A DNA stretch of 64,000 nt from Caldovatus sediminis (GCF_014644455.1 NZ_BMKS01000002.1:1-64000), one strand, 5' to 3'; shown: positions 1-8,989, counted from the first letter of the stretch. The notes: generated by a model not told the origin, from the letters alone. Made by a program: numbers and translations.

Positions 1-144
1 TCCTCAGCGAAGACAGCGAATCACCATCACAGCCAAGCCGGAATCCCCCACGAGCCAGACTCAGGTGCCGTGCGTATCAGCCCCGGAGGGACAACCTCCA
101 TAGCAGCGACAGCTAGAGCCGTTTCCGCTCGGCTGTGGCCGCAG

Positions 145-712
145 CAACGGCTTCAGCTCGTTGTCTGCCGGGCCGATTCGCGCTTCCGGCCGTGCCCGGC
201 CGTCCGCGATCTGCTCTACCCGTGCAACCCGCTCCGCACGATCCCCGATGTCGGCTACACGCCGGCCGCGCCCGAGCCAGGGCTCTGCCCCGCCACGGGC
301 CGGCCGCCGGACATGGGCGATTGCCCCTGCGCGGCGTGTCGCGGTGCATGTCCGGTACCTGAAGACCATGGGCGTCGCCGTGTCCCTGTCGGCCTCCATC
401 GTCCGCGACGGCGCGCTCTGGGGCCTCGTCGCCTGCCACCACCGGGTTCCCCGCGCCGTCCCTACGAGCTGCGCGAAGCCCGCAAGCACCTCGGCCAGAT
501 CCTGTCGCAGCGGATTGCGGCGCGGGACGAGGCCGAGGCGCACGCCGAGGCGCGCCGGCCCGCGCGGGCGTGGGATGGGCTCCTCGCCGCCCTGGCGCAC
601 GGCGGGGGACGGCGAGGCGCTGGCGGAGCGCGTGTCCGAGCCGCGCGCGGTCGTGTCGGCGGACGGCGCGGCGGAAGGGGAACCGGACGGGGCGCCGGGC
701 CGGTCCCGGTGA
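145..712 (+). pseudogene. Relic of a bacteriophytochrome (GAF-PHY region), multiply frameshifted
   Basis: Phytochrome-like sequence is recognisable only by hopping frames. Frame 1 from about 196 to 320 reads like the GAF segment around IPDVGYTP. Frame 2 from 344 to about 448 contains YLKTMGV, SASIVRDG and LWGLVACHH, matching the chromophore-pocket and tongue-side GAF motifs of the family. Frame 1 from about 451 to 600 has YELREARKHLGQILSQRIAA, like the GAF/PHY linker helix. Frame 2 resumes near 600 with ALAERVSEPRAV and stops at 710-712. At least three frame changes are needed and no start region is visible, so this is an inactive remnant of a light-sensing histidine kinase, lacking PAS and kinase parts in the window. 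It sits between the left window edge and the glycan locus. Sequencing error could explain one shift but hardly three. Confidence 0.72.
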
Positions 713-732
713 CGGTGCCCGCGCGGCGGCGC

Positions 733-2313
733 TCATTCGGCGGGCACCGGCCCCGCAGTGCCGCGCCGCAGCGCATGCGGCCAGCGGCGGCCGAGGGCGA
801 GGAAGGCGAGCGGGAGGAAGACCGCCGCGCCGGCCGCCGCTGCGGCGAGCAGGCGCGGCAGCGGCAGCATGTCGGCCATCAGCCCCTGCTGCACCAGAAG
901 CACGGCGACCGCCATCGCCCCGGTCGCCGCGGCGGCCGGCGCGACGCGCCTGGCGAGCCAGAGCGGGGACCGCCGCAGCTCGCGCAGCACCAGCCAGGCG
1001 AGGACCGGAGGCAGCACCAGGGACTGGATCGCCCAGGCCAGCGCCACCCCGGCGGGCGTGGCGGGGCGGACCACGAGGAGCGCCAGCAGCGGCACGCCGA
1101 GCGCCGCGAGCGAGGTGTAGAAGTTCCGCCGCGCCTTCCCCACCGCGACGAACAGGCTGGAGTGGTCGCCGTGGAGGAAGCCGAGCGCGGCGGCCAGCCC
1201 CGCGATGCGCGCCGCATCCGCCGTCTCCGCCCACTCCGGCCCGAGCAGCGCGTGCACCAGGTCGGGCGCGGTCAGCGCGACGCCGACGGCGAGCGGCAGG
1301 CCCATCAGCGCCTGCAGCTCCGCGAGCTCGCCATAGGCCTCGGCCAGCGCCGGCCGGTCGTGCTGCAGCCGACAGAGACGCGGCAGCGAGAGCCGCGAGA
1401 CCGACTGCCAGACGGTGGCGAGGACCGCGTCGAGCATGCGGAAGGCGAAATGCGACAGCGCCACCGTCGCCTCCGTCACCACCAGGCCGAGGGCAAGCAG
1501 GAAGATCCGGTACTTCCCCACCATCACCACGACCGCCGCGATCTGCGGCCCGGCCACGGGCCAGAGCTCGCGCAGCGCGCCGAGGTCGAGCGCGGGGCGC
1601 AGCCGCAGCCGGCCGAAGGCGAGGACAAGGAGGAAGGTCGTTCCCGTGGCGACGACCTGCGCCGCCACCATCGCCCAGGGACCATGGCCCTCGCGCGCGA
1701 CGAGCAGGCCGGCGACGAGCGCGAGCGGCAGGCCGACCAGCACGCGAAGCGCCAGCAGGCGGAAGCGCAGCTCGCGGAGCAGCAGCCCGGACGCGGCGCC
1801 GGAGAAGGCCGAGAGGGGCAGCAGCGGTCCGAGTGCCAGCGCGAGCCAGGCGACCTGCGGCATGCCCGTCCCGGCGGCGAGCAGCGGCCCGATCAGGGCG
1901 AGCGCGAGGCCCGTCCCGAGGCCCGCGAGCACCGCCGCGGTGGTCGCGCTGCGCGCGTGGCGGGCGGCGAGCGCCGGGTGCTGCACCAGGGCGTCGCTGA
2001 ACAGCGATCCGGTGAGCACGTCGAGCAGCAGGAAGGCGGCGATCGCGACGGTGCCGACGCCGGCGGCCTCCGGTCCGATCGCGCGCCCGATGAGCAGCAT
2101 CGAGAACAGCGAGAAGACCGCCGAGCCCAGGTTCTCGGCGAGAACCCAGGATGCCGAGCGGGGCCCGGGAAGGCGGAAGCTGCGCAATCGGGTCTCCCTC
2201 AGGGCGAGCTGCGGCGCGGCGGCGGCCCCGCCGGTGGGAACGGGGAAAGGGCGGCGCCTCGCGGCGGGAGCGGGGCGCCGTGCGGTGCCAGCCCGGTGGG
2301 GAGGGACGACCAT
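733..2313 (-). CDS. Polysaccharide flippase (PST/Wzx-like, MATE superfamily)
   Basis: A 526-residue polytopic membrane protein with about twelve to fourteen hydrophobic helices. It resembles the PST family of lipid-linked oligosaccharide flippases (WzxC-like), which turn undecaprenyl-linked units across the inner membrane. The first helices include a region reading ENLGSAVFSLFSMLLIGRAI, typical of the family's N-terminal bundle. The frame stays open further upstream, but that part is a low-complexity Arg/Pro/Ala stretch lying inside the glycosyltransferase gene. I therefore chose the ATG at 2313, which leaves 43 bases after the glycosyltransferase stop. It is the last gene of a minus-strand run with the glycosyltransferase and PIG-L deacetylase, so it probably exports the product they make. 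Substrate unknown. Confidence 0.8.
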   Translation of the reverse strand: MVVPPHRAGTARRPAPAARRRPFPVPTGGAAAAPQLALRETRLRSFRLPGPRSASWVLAENLGSAVFSLFSMLLIGRAIGPEAAGVGTVAIAAFLLLDVLTGSLFSDALVQHPALAARHARSATTAAVLAGLGTGLALALIGPLLAAGTGMPQVAWLALALGPLLPLSAFSGAASGLLLRELRFRLLALRVLVGLPLALVAGLLVAREGHGPWAMVAAQVVATGTTFLLVLAFGRLRLRPALDLGALRELWPVAGPQIAAVVVMVGKYRIFLLALGLVVTEATVALSHFAFRMLDAVLATVWQSVSRLSLPRLCRLQHDRPALAEAYGELAELQALMGLPLAVGVALTAPDLVHALLGPEWAETADAARIAGLAAALGFLHGDHSSLFVAVGKARRNFYTSLAALGVPLLALLVVRPATPAGVALAWAIQSLVLPPVLAWLVLRELRRSPLWLARRVAPAAAATGAMAVAVLLVQQGLMADMLPLPRLLAAAAAGAAVFLPLAFLALGRRWPHALRRGTAGPVPAE

Positions 2314-2356
2314 GGCGGCACGGCGATCCGCTCCGGCCCCGCGACGGCGGCGGCGC

Positions 2357-3364
2357 TCAACCCCGGGCCGCGGTGGACACGCCCGGGGCGCCGCGCGACG
2401 CCCGGGCGCCCAGGCGGCGCCGCGCCGCACCGAGGGCGACGCGGGCATGGCGCAGCAGGCTGGCCGGGCCGGTGCAGTGGAGGTAGCGCAGCGCCGCGCC
2501 GAAATATCCCCGCTCCGCCAGCAGCGCGAAGCTGTCGAAGTCGATCAGCCGCTGCCGCCGCCGCAGCAGGGCGAGCAGCTCGCCGTCGCCGAGCGCGGCC
2601 GCGATGCGCAGCATGCGCCGGTTGGCGGCGCTGAGGCAGAGCGTCGCCGAGCGGCGGGTCGAGACGGAACCGGCGCGCAGCCGGTAGACATAGTGGGCCT
2701 CCGGCGTCAGGTGGAAACGGCCGCCGTGCGCCAGGCACTCGAAGTAGAGAAGGAAGTCCTCGCCCGCCTGCAGGTCCTCGGCGTAGCGGAGGCCGTGCCG
2801 GCGCAGGAAGTCGCGGCGGATGATCGGCTGGAGGAAGCCGAACCGGCCGCGGCACGCCGTGCCCGGCATGTCGCGCCGCACCGCCTCGATCAGGGGGACC
2901 GGCCCGTCGTGGCGCATTTCGGCGTCGGTGAAGCGCCGCCCGAGCGGCTTGCCGGTGACGAAGTCGGTCTCCAGCAGGTTGTCGGCGAGCAGGTCCGCCC
3001 CTCGCGCCTCGGCCTCGGCGATCATTCGCTCGAGCCGCTCCGGCAGGAAAAGGTCGTCGGCGTCGAGCACGGCGAGCCAGCGCCCGCGGGCGTGCCGGAT
3101 CGCCAGGTTCCGCGCCGCCGAGGGGCCGGCGCGGCGCGGCTGGCGGAGCGGGAGGACGCGCGCGTCCCCACGCGCGCAGTCGAGGATCGCCCCCCAGGTG
3201 CCGTCGGTGGAGCCGTCGTCCACCGCCACCACCTCGATGTCCCGGCGGGTCTGCCCGAGGGCCGAGCGGATGGCGTCCTGCACGAAGGCGGCGGCCTCGT
3301 GGGCCGCGATGACGACCGACGCGGCCGGCGCCTGGCCGCGTCCGGGGGCGGCGGCATGGGTCAT
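2357..3364 (-). CDS. Family 2 glycosyltransferase
   Basis: A 335-residue GT-A fold enzyme that transfers a sugar from a nucleotide-sugar donor. The nucleotide-binding start is SVVIAAHE (residues 16-23), followed by VDDGSTD (48-54). The metal-binding DADD is at 101-104, and AGEDFLLY near residue 210 fits the acceptor-side ED motif. There are no clear membrane helices, so it probably acts on the cytoplasmic face on a lipid-linked acceptor. Its ATG overlaps the TGA of the PIG-L gene in an ATGA junction, implying translational coupling. The flippase follows downstream. Donor and acceptor sugars cannot be told from sequence. Confidence 0.88.
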   Translation of the reverse strand: MTHAAAPGRGQAPAASVVIAAHEAAAFVQDAIRSALGQTRRDIEVVAVDDGSTDGTWGAILDCARGDARVLPLRQPRRAGPSAARNLAIRHARGRWLAVLDADDLFLPERLERMIAEAEARGADLLADNLLETDFVTGKPLGRRFTDAEMRHDGPVPLIEAVRRDMPGTACRGRFGFLQPIIRRDFLRRHGLRYAEDLQAGEDFLLYFECLAHGGRFHLTPEAHYVYRLRAGSVSTRRSATLCLSAANRRMLRIAAALGDGELLALLRRRQRLIDFDSFALLAERGYFGAALRYLHCTGPASLLRHARVALGAARRRLGARASRGAPGVSTAARG

Positions 3365-4158
3365 CGCGCGAACAGGAACGATTCGAAGGGACGGTCGAGC
3401 AGGGCGAGCAGCGTCTCCGGCAGGCGGAAGCCCGCCGGGCCGCCGGGGGCCACCCCCGTGGTCTGCGAGGCGTGCGCCGCGATCGCCCGGCGCTTCGCGG
3501 GCAGGTGGCGGGCGATGTCGAGGCGCGCGCCCGTCACCGTGCCGACCGGCAGGCGATGGCGCGGCGGCAGCATCCAGCCCCAGACGGGGTAGGAGACGAG
3601 GCGCGCATCGGCGAGGCGCGCCGCTTCCCGCGCGATGGCGTGCGCCGCCGCGTGGTCCGGGTGCGGGTCGTGCTCCCAGGTGGCGAGGATGGCGCTCGCG
3701 GCATGGTCCCGCGCGAGCCGCGCCAGCCGCTCCGCCGCCGCGCGCATGGCCAGTCCGTCGCGCGGCGCCTGCCCGTCGGGGAGGCCGAGGAAGTGGAGGC
3801 GGTCGGTGCCGAGGCCGAGGGCCGCCGCCGCCGCGCGCGTCTCCGTCTCCCGCAGCGCCTTCAGGCGGGACGGCGGGAAGTCGCGGGAGGTGGGGTGGGA
3901 CAAGGTTCCGTCGGTCAGCACCGCGACGACGGGCGGGCGGCCCCGGGCGCAGGCCTCGGCGATCAGGCCGCCGCAGCCGAGACTCTCGTCGTCGGGGTGC
4001 GGCGCGAGCACGAGCGCGGTGCCGTCCCCGACGATCGCCTCGAGGCCGGCGAAGGGCAGGGCCTCCATCTCGCTCAGGACCCGACCGGCCCGAGCCGGAC
4101 GCCACCGCTCGACCCGCCCGAGGCGGGGCAGGGCGCGAACCAACGGGCTGATGAACAC
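3361..4158 (-). CDS. PIG-L/LmbE-family N-acetylglucosaminyl deacetylase
   Basis: A 265-residue zinc-dependent deacetylase of the PIG-L/LmbE superfamily. The family signature HPDDE is at residues 54-58, followed by SLGCGG, and the second metal motif HPDH is at 166-169. Both are intact, so the enzyme should be active. Family members remove acetyl groups from GlcNAc-containing glycans or glycolipids, or from small thiols. The gene is the first of the minus-strand run PIG-L, glycosyltransferase, flippase, and its stop overlaps the next start. The context suggests it exposes an amino group on the sugar that the neighbouring acetyltransferase and ATP-grasp genes could then modify; that link is inference. 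Confidence 0.88.
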   Translation of the reverse strand: MFISPLVRALPRLGRVERWRPARAGRVLSEMEALPFAGLEAIVGDGTALVLAPHPDDESLGCGGLIAEACARGRPPVVAVLTDGTLSHPTSRDFPPSRLKALRETETRAAAAALGLGTDRLHFLGLPDGQAPRDGLAMRAAAERLARLARDHAASAILATWEHDPHPDHAAAHAIAREAARLADARLVSYPVWGWMLPPRHRLPVGTVTGARLDIARHLPAKRRAIAAHASQTTGVAPGGPAGFRLPETLLALLDRPFESFLFAR

Positions 4159-4549
4159 GCCGGGCTGCTCCTCCGCGATCGTGAAAGGATAGGACTGATA
4201 TCGCTTCTCGAACGCTCAGTTCGGCGCCATCGCCGATGGAATTCCTGCGATTGCGAATTCGGAACGATCGCGCCCGGCGGCCCGCGCGCGTCCCGGCCGT
4301 GATCCGGAAGCGTTGATCGCGCCGCGCCCGCGATCAACGGAATGGGACTCGTCCGCGCCCGTCGCGGCTGCGAAGGGATGGCGACGAAGCGCATCGCGCC
4401 GCCGGCACGGCGCCGCACGGGGGCTGTCCCGCACGCATGTTCCCGCAGGTCCCGCGAACACGAGCGCGCAAGGCGGAGGCCGGCGTGCGCCGCCGGCCGG
4501 TCTCCGGCCGTCCGCCCGGCCGGGGGGCCGCCGTTCCGGGAGCCGGCCC
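4159..4549. other. Divergent intergenic region of the glycan locus
   Basis: About 390 bases separate the outward-facing PIG-L and acetyltransferase genes, so promoters for both arms should lie here. The left part is less GC-rich than its surroundings and holds two GAATTC palindromes ten bases apart (4239-4260 region). The middle holds a perfect 11-base inverted repeat at 4311-4339. I see no convincing gene; frames that are open here are low-complexity. Confidence 0.5.
4311..4339. repeat. Perfect 11-bp inverted repeat, 7-base loop
   Basis: CGTTGATCGCG at 4311-4321 is matched exactly by CGCGATCAACG at 4329-4339, with CCGCGCC between. It lies mid-way between two divergent operons. No T-run follows on either side, so an operator or mRNA leader hairpin is more likely than a terminator. 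Confidence 0.6.
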
Positions 4550-5623
4550 GTGCGGGTGAGCATCGTCGCGCCGCGGGAGCTCGGCGAGGCGGAGTTCGCG
4601 ACCTGGCGACGTTTCCTGGCGGACGACCCGTCGCTCGCGAGCCCGTATCTGCGGCCGGAGTTCACGCGCCTCGTCGCGGAGGTGAGGAAGGACGTGCGCG
4701 TCGCCGTCGTCGAGGATGGCGGGGCGGTGCGCGCCTTCCTCCCCTTCCAGCGCCGCGGCCGCGTCGGCAGGCCCGTCGCCGGCGGCCTCTCCGACTGCCA
4801 GGCGCTGATTGCGGCGCCCGGGTGGGAGTGCGACGCGCGCGCCCTGGTGCGCGCCTCGGGCCTGGCGGTGTTCGACTTCACCCACATGCGGGCGGGGCAG
4901 CGCGCCTTCGCGCCCTTCCACCGCAGGGTCGCGGACTCGCACGTGATCGCGCTCGGGGCGGGCGGGTTCGAGGGCTATGCGCGCGAGCGGAAGGGCGCCG
5001 GGCACGCCGTCGTCGCCCAGACCCTGTCGCACGCGCGGCGCCTCGAGCGCCGGCTCGGGCCGCTGCGCTTCGTCCTGCACGACCCGGATCCGCGCACGCT
5101 GCACCGGCTGATCGCGTGGAAGCGGCGGCAGTACCGCGCAACGGGCGCGCTCGACGTGTTCGCCCATCCCTGGACGGTGGCGCTGCTCGAGCGCCTCCAG
5201 GCGACGCGGGCGGAGGGCTTCGCCGGCGTGCTCTCCACGCTGACGGCGGGGGACCGGCTGGTGGCGGCGCACATCGGCATGCGCTCGCCCACCGTCCTGC
5301 ACTACTGGTTCCCGGCCTATGACGGCGAGCACGCGAAGTCCGCGCCGGGGCGGATCCTGCTGCTCGAGCTGATCCGCGCCTCGGCCGCGGCAGGCATCGG
5401 CGCGATCGAGCTCGGGGCGGGCGACGAGGACTACAAGCGCCGCTTCGCCAACGGCGCGGTGCCGGTGGCAGCGGGGTATGTGGGGTCGGCCTCGCTGCCG
5501 CTCTGGCTCCGGCGGCTGCGCCATCTGGCCGAGGCCGCGGCCCGTCGGCTGCCCGTCGGCCGCGCCGCGCGGTGGCCGGCCGCGCTGTTCTTCCGCCTCG
5601 AGTGGCAGCGGAACCATCGCTAG
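4550..5623 (+). CDS. CelD/BcsL-like GNAT acetyltransferase (BioF2-like domain)
   Basis: A 357-residue protein of the GNAT/FemAB-like group often annotated as 'cellulose biosynthesis CelD' or BioF2-like acetyltransferase. The C-terminal half has the typical order: LHYWFPAYD, then a Lys/Ser/Pro-Gly segment and LLLELIRASAAAGI, then ELGAGDEDYKRRF, which forms the acyl-CoA binding and strand-pairing region. I chose the GTG at 4550; another GTG at 4556 is possible and upstream sequence is low-complexity. The gene opens the plus-strand arm of the glycan locus, ahead of an ATP-grasp ligase. It probably N- or O-acylates a sugar or amino acid; substrate unknown. Confidence 0.78.
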   Translation: MRVSIVAPRELGEAEFATWRRFLADDPSLASPYLRPEFTRLVAEVRKDVRVAVVEDGGAVRAFLPFQRRGRVGRPVAGGLSDCQALIAAPGWECDARALVRASGLAVFDFTHMRAGQRAFAPFHRRVADSHVIALGAGGFEGYARERKGAGHAVVAQTLSHARRLERRLGPLRFVLHDPDPRTLHRLIAWKRRQYRATGALDVFAHPWTVALLERLQATRAEGFAGVLSTLTAGDRLVAAHIGMRSPTVLHYWFPAYDGEHAKSAPGRILLLELIRASAAAGIGAIELGAGDEDYKRRFANGAVPVAAGYVGSASLPLWLRRLRHLAEAAARRLPVGRAARWPAALFFRLEWQRNHR

Positions 5624-5807
5624 GGCGCGATCGCCCTCGGTGTGCACGCCGATCCCGCAGTCTTGAAGTGATCGCACATCCGATACGTTCGTTGGATGGC
5701 TCGAGTGTCCCAACATGCGCGGGCCCGACCTCAAGCCCGGCCCGTTCCGGACGAATGACGCAGTACCACCCGAGGACGGCGACGGACGCGCGCCGCGACA
5801 GCCCCGA

Positions 5808-7037
5808 ATGAGCGAACGACGGCGCGACGCGGTGCCGCTGGCCTGCGTCCTCGGCGACATGGAGCTGGTGCGGCCGCTCGGCCTCGCCGGCATCCGCTGC
5901 GCGGTGGCGGCCGGGCCCGCCGGCGGTCCGGCCCTGCATTCGCGCTTCGCCAGGCCGGCGCTGCGCTGGGACGGGGCCGGGGGCGACGAGGAAGGCCTGC
6001 TCGGGGCCCTGATCGGCTTCGCGACGGCGCAGGCCGAGCCGCCCGTGCTGTTCTACCAGGAGGACTCGCATCTCCTGCTCGTCTCGCGCCATCGGGAGCG
6101 GCTGGCGGAGGCCTTCCGGTTCGTGGTGCCGGCCGCGGCGCTGGTCGAGGACCTGGTGGACAAGGGGCGCTTCCAGGCGCTGGCCGAGCGGCTCGGCCTG
6201 CCGGTCCCGGCGACGCGCCGCATCCGCCCCGGGGCGGGCACGCTGCCCGACGACCTCGGCCTGCGCTTCCCCGTGATCGTCAAGCCGCTGCGACGCGACG
6301 ACGGCTGGTTTGCGGTCGGCGGCGCCGGCAAGGCGCTGCGGGCCGACGACCCGGCGGCGTTGCGCGCGCTGTGGCCGCGCCTGGCCGGGGCGGAGACCGA
6401 CCTGCTGGTTCAGGAGATGGTCCCCGGCCCCGAGACGCGGATCGAGAGCTACCACGTCTATGTGGACGCGCAGGGCGGCATCGCCGCCGAGTTCACGGGA
6501 CGGAAGATCCGCACCCTCCCGATCGAGCTCGGCCACAGCACGGCGCTGACGATCACGGCGGCGGACGACGTGGCCGGGCTCGGCCGCGACATCGTCCGGA
6601 CGCTAGGCCTGCGGGGCGTCGCGAAGCTCGACTTCAAGCGCGCGCCGGACGGCGGTCTGCATCTGCTCGAGGTCAATCCGCGCTTCAATCTCTGGCATCA
6701 CCTGGGGGCGGTGGCGGGGGTGAACCTGCCCGCGCTCGTCCACGCGGACCTCACGGGGCTGCCCCGGCCGGCGGTGCCGCCGCGCGCCCGGGCCGGCGTA
6801 TCGTGGTGCCGCCCGGCGCAGGACTGGCGCGCGGCGAAGGCGTGCGGCCTGTCGCGCCTCGCCTGGCTGTCCTGGGCGCTCCGCTGCGAGGCGAAGGCGA
6901 CGATGAGCTGGGACGACCCAATGCCCTGGCTGCGCGGCGTGGCGTGGCCGTATCTGCGCGGCCGGCTGGCGCAGCGGTTCCGCCGGCCCCGGGCGCGGGA
7001 GGAGCCGCCGCCGCACCGGGCGGAGGCGAAGGCCTGA
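5808..7037 (+). CDS. ATP-grasp domain ligase (carboxylate-amine ligase type)
   Basis: A 409-residue ATP-grasp enzyme. The pre-grasp Rossmann-like part ends near residue 120, the small ATP-binding lobe has VIVKP (156-160), and the metal-binding end of the grasp fold is EVNPRFN (288-294). Such enzymes activate a carboxylate as acyl-phosphate and join it to an amine or thiol. ATG 5808 was chosen because upstream residues are unlike any ATP-grasp start. It lies 184 bases after the acetyltransferase and 3 bases before the metallophosphoesterase. In this locus it could attach an amino acid to the amine freed by the PIG-L deacetylase; that is a hypothesis. Confidence 0.82.
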   Translation: MSERRRDAVPLACVLGDMELVRPLGLAGIRCAVAAGPAGGPALHSRFARPALRWDGAGGDEEGLLGALIGFATAQAEPPVLFYQEDSHLLLVSRHRERLAEAFRFVVPAAALVEDLVDKGRFQALAERLGLPVPATRRIRPGAGTLPDDLGLRFPVIVKPLRRDDGWFAVGGAGKALRADDPAALRALWPRLAGAETDLLVQEMVPGPETRIESYHVYVDAQGGIAAEFTGRKIRTLPIELGHSTALTITAADDVAGLGRDIVRTLGLRGVAKLDFKRAPDGGLHLLEVNPRFNLWHHLGAVAGVNLPALVHADLTGLPRPAVPPRARAGVSWCRPAQDWRAAKACGLSRLAWLSWALRCEAKATMSWDDPMPWLRGVAWPYLRGRLAQRFRRPRAREEPPPHRAEAKA

Positions 7038-7040
7038 GCC

Positions 7041-7892
7041 GTGCGGATCGCGCTCCTTTCCGACGTCCACGCGAACCTCGAGGCGCTGCGCGCGACGCTG
7101 CGGCGGATCGCGGCGCAGGGCGTGGACGGCGTCGTCTGCCTCGGCGACGTCGTCGGCTACAACGCCGACCCGGTGGCGTGCATCGCGCTCCTGCGCGAGG
7201 TCGGCGCGCTCTGCGTCGCCGGGAACCACGACAGGGCGGTGGCCGGACGGATCACGACCGCGGGCTTCAGCGCCGCCGCCGCCCGGGGCGTCCTCTGGAC
7301 CCGCCGCCGGCTGCCCGACGGCGAGCGCGCGTTCCTGGCCGGGCTGCCGCTGCAGGCGTGCGTCGCGGACCGGCTCGTCGCAGTGCACGGGGCGCTGCTT
7401 CCCGGCGGAGTGGGGTGCGACATGACGCGGCTCGACAGCGACGAGCGGCGGCGCGCGTGCTTCGAGGCGCTGCGCGCGCATCCCTCGGGCGCGCGGATCT
7501 GCGCCTTCGGGCACACGCACCACCTCGGGATCTACGAGCTGCGCGGCGACGGAGCGGTACGCGCGTGCGCCGGGGACCGGGTCGTCCTCCGCGAGGATGC
7601 CTACTACCTCGTCAATCCCGGCACGGTCGGCCAGCCGCGGTCGGCCGACCGCCGCGCGAGCTTCCTCGTGCTCGACACGGAACGTGGGACGATCGCGGTG
7701 CATCGCACGCCGTACGACCACGGGACGGCCCTGGCGAAGGCGCGGCGGGCCGGGCTCGCGCCGGCACCCTCCGCACTGCCCGCGCCGGTCCGTGCGGCGC
7801 TGGAACGGGGACTGCGCAGCGTCGGGCTGTTCGCGCCCGCGCGGCGGGTAGTGCGCGCGCTGCGGACGAGGCGCGACCGCGTGGCCGGCTAG
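7041..7892 (+). CDS. Metallophosphoesterase (YfcE/MJ0936-like)
   Basis: A 283-residue calcineurin-like phosphoesterase with a full di-metal site: SDVH (D8, H10), GDVVGYN (D36, N41), GNHD (61-64), VHG (115-117) and GHTH (157-160). There is no signal peptide, so it is cytoplasmic. GTG 7041 follows the ATP-grasp stop by three bases, so the two are certainly one transcript. The core family covers about 240 residues; the extra 40 at the C-terminus are Arg/Ala-rich. Substrate unknown. As the last gene of the glycan arm it may hydrolyse a phosphodiester intermediate, but housekeeping roles cannot be excluded. Confidence 0.87.
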   Translation: MRIALLSDVHANLEALRATLRRIAAQGVDGVVCLGDVVGYNADPVACIALLREVGALCVAGNHDRAVAGRITTAGFSAAAARGVLWTRRRLPDGERAFLAGLPLQACVADRLVAVHGALLPGGVGCDMTRLDSDERRRACFEALRAHPSGARICAFGHTHHLGIYELRGDGAVRACAGDRVVLREDAYYLVNPGTVGQPRSADRRASFLVLDTERGTIAVHRTPYDHGTALAKARRAGLAPAPSALPAPVRAALERGLRSVGLFAPARRVVRALRTRRDRVAG

Positions 7893-8189
7893 CAGCCTGT
7901 CGGATTTGCGTCTGCGGCCTGTGCATGGGGGCGTGGCCGAGGTCAGGCGGGGCGGAAGTCGTGGGGCCGGCGCGGCCGGGTGCGGCCGATGGCGACCGGG
8001 GCTCGATCGGCCGCGCCTCAAGGGCGACGCCGGCCCCGGCGGGAGCGAAGCGGGTGTCGGCGAGCGCCGTGCCCGCAGTCCAATGCCCTGTTCCATGCCG
8101 AGGTTGGTGGCGGCGAAGCCCGGCGCATCGGCCGCGTGGCGACGCCGCCTGCGGTGCCTGGGTCGCCGGATGCAAGCCCGTGCGGCGAG

Positions 8190-8455
8190 CGCCGCGGTTG
8201 GCAGCGGCTCGTTCCCGACCGCGGCGGGTGGTCCGAATCCGTGCCGTTCGATCCGCCGGGTGGTGCGGGTCTTGCGGAACGCGAGCGGCGCCGAGCGCGG
8301 CTCCTCGACGGTGTCGAAGGTCCGCAGCCGGGGCCGGTCCCCCGCAGGGAGCGGGGGCAGCGCTCGGCGCAGCCGTTGCCCTCCGGCGCCCGGACCAAGG
8401 CGGGCGGCCCCGCGATGCCGAGGGCGGCGATCGCCTTCCGGAAGGCATCCGCCAT
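8190..8455 (-). pseudogene. Fragment of an IS3/IS481-type integrase-core transposase
   Basis: The minus strand reads MADAFRKAIAALGI then APEGNGCAER, which is the end of the rve/DDE integrase core (family form: EPEGNGCAERF, with the catalytic Glu). A frame change near 8330 is needed to continue into TFDTVEEP, IERHGFGPPAAV and PTAALAA, the usual C-terminal tail of these enzymes. The N-terminal helix-turn-helix and first catalytic Asp are absent. Clearly a broken remnant. Confidence 0.72.
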
Positions 8456-8699
8456 GTACCGGCTTCCGCGGTCGTGGCGGGCGGCGGGGCCCGCTGCGAC
8501 GCCTCAGGCGAAGCCGCCGAAGTGGCGGCGCACGCCCTGGCGGATCGGCGCCAGCCCCCCGCCGCACAGCCGCCGCAGCACGGCTGCAACTTCCGCTGCC
8601 GCGACGTCCGCCCGCCGCGGCCCGCGGCTGCGCCGTCTCGTCCGTTGCCGTCGTCCATCCCTCCCGCGGATAACGCCCGCTTGCGAAGCGTCCCGATCG

Positions 8700-8989
8700 A
8701 CCGTGGTGCAGGGGACCGTCCGCCATGGGCCGAAGTGCACCGGCAGCACCCGCCAGCCGCCCGCGCTCGGGGCCAGACAGCGGATCGCGTTCAACACTTC
8801 CCGCAGGCCAGCCGACGGCTTGCGGCCGCGCCGCGCAGGCTTCGCCATCAGCGGCTCGATCGGTACCCAATCCTCGTCTGTCAGGTCCGACGGATGGCGC
8901 CGCGTCTTCGGGCCAGGCTCGGCCATCCGGCCGCAGGTCTCTCGGGGCCACATCCCGGGCTCGGATCGCCCTGGACCGGGTCGCCACAA
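8700..8989 (-). pseudogene. N-terminal fragment of an IS5-family transposase
   Basis: The minus strand encodes PSDLTDEDWVPIEPLMAKPA, then GLREVLNAI and GWRVLPVHFGPWRTV, the conserved N-terminal domain of IS5-family transposases. Past the FGPW motif the frame loses similarity, apart from a short ASQAGVI piece resembling the region before the DDE core. The catalytic domain is missing. The piece abuts the integrase-core fragment of a different family, so two elements were joined by insertion or deletion. Confidence 0.75.

Noticed and set aside
5622-5637. AGGGCG-CGAT-CGCCCT hairpin at the acetyltransferase stop codon as terminator
   Set aside because: Only six bases of stem, overlapping the stop codon, with the next gene of the same arm 170 bases on. 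Too weak to call.
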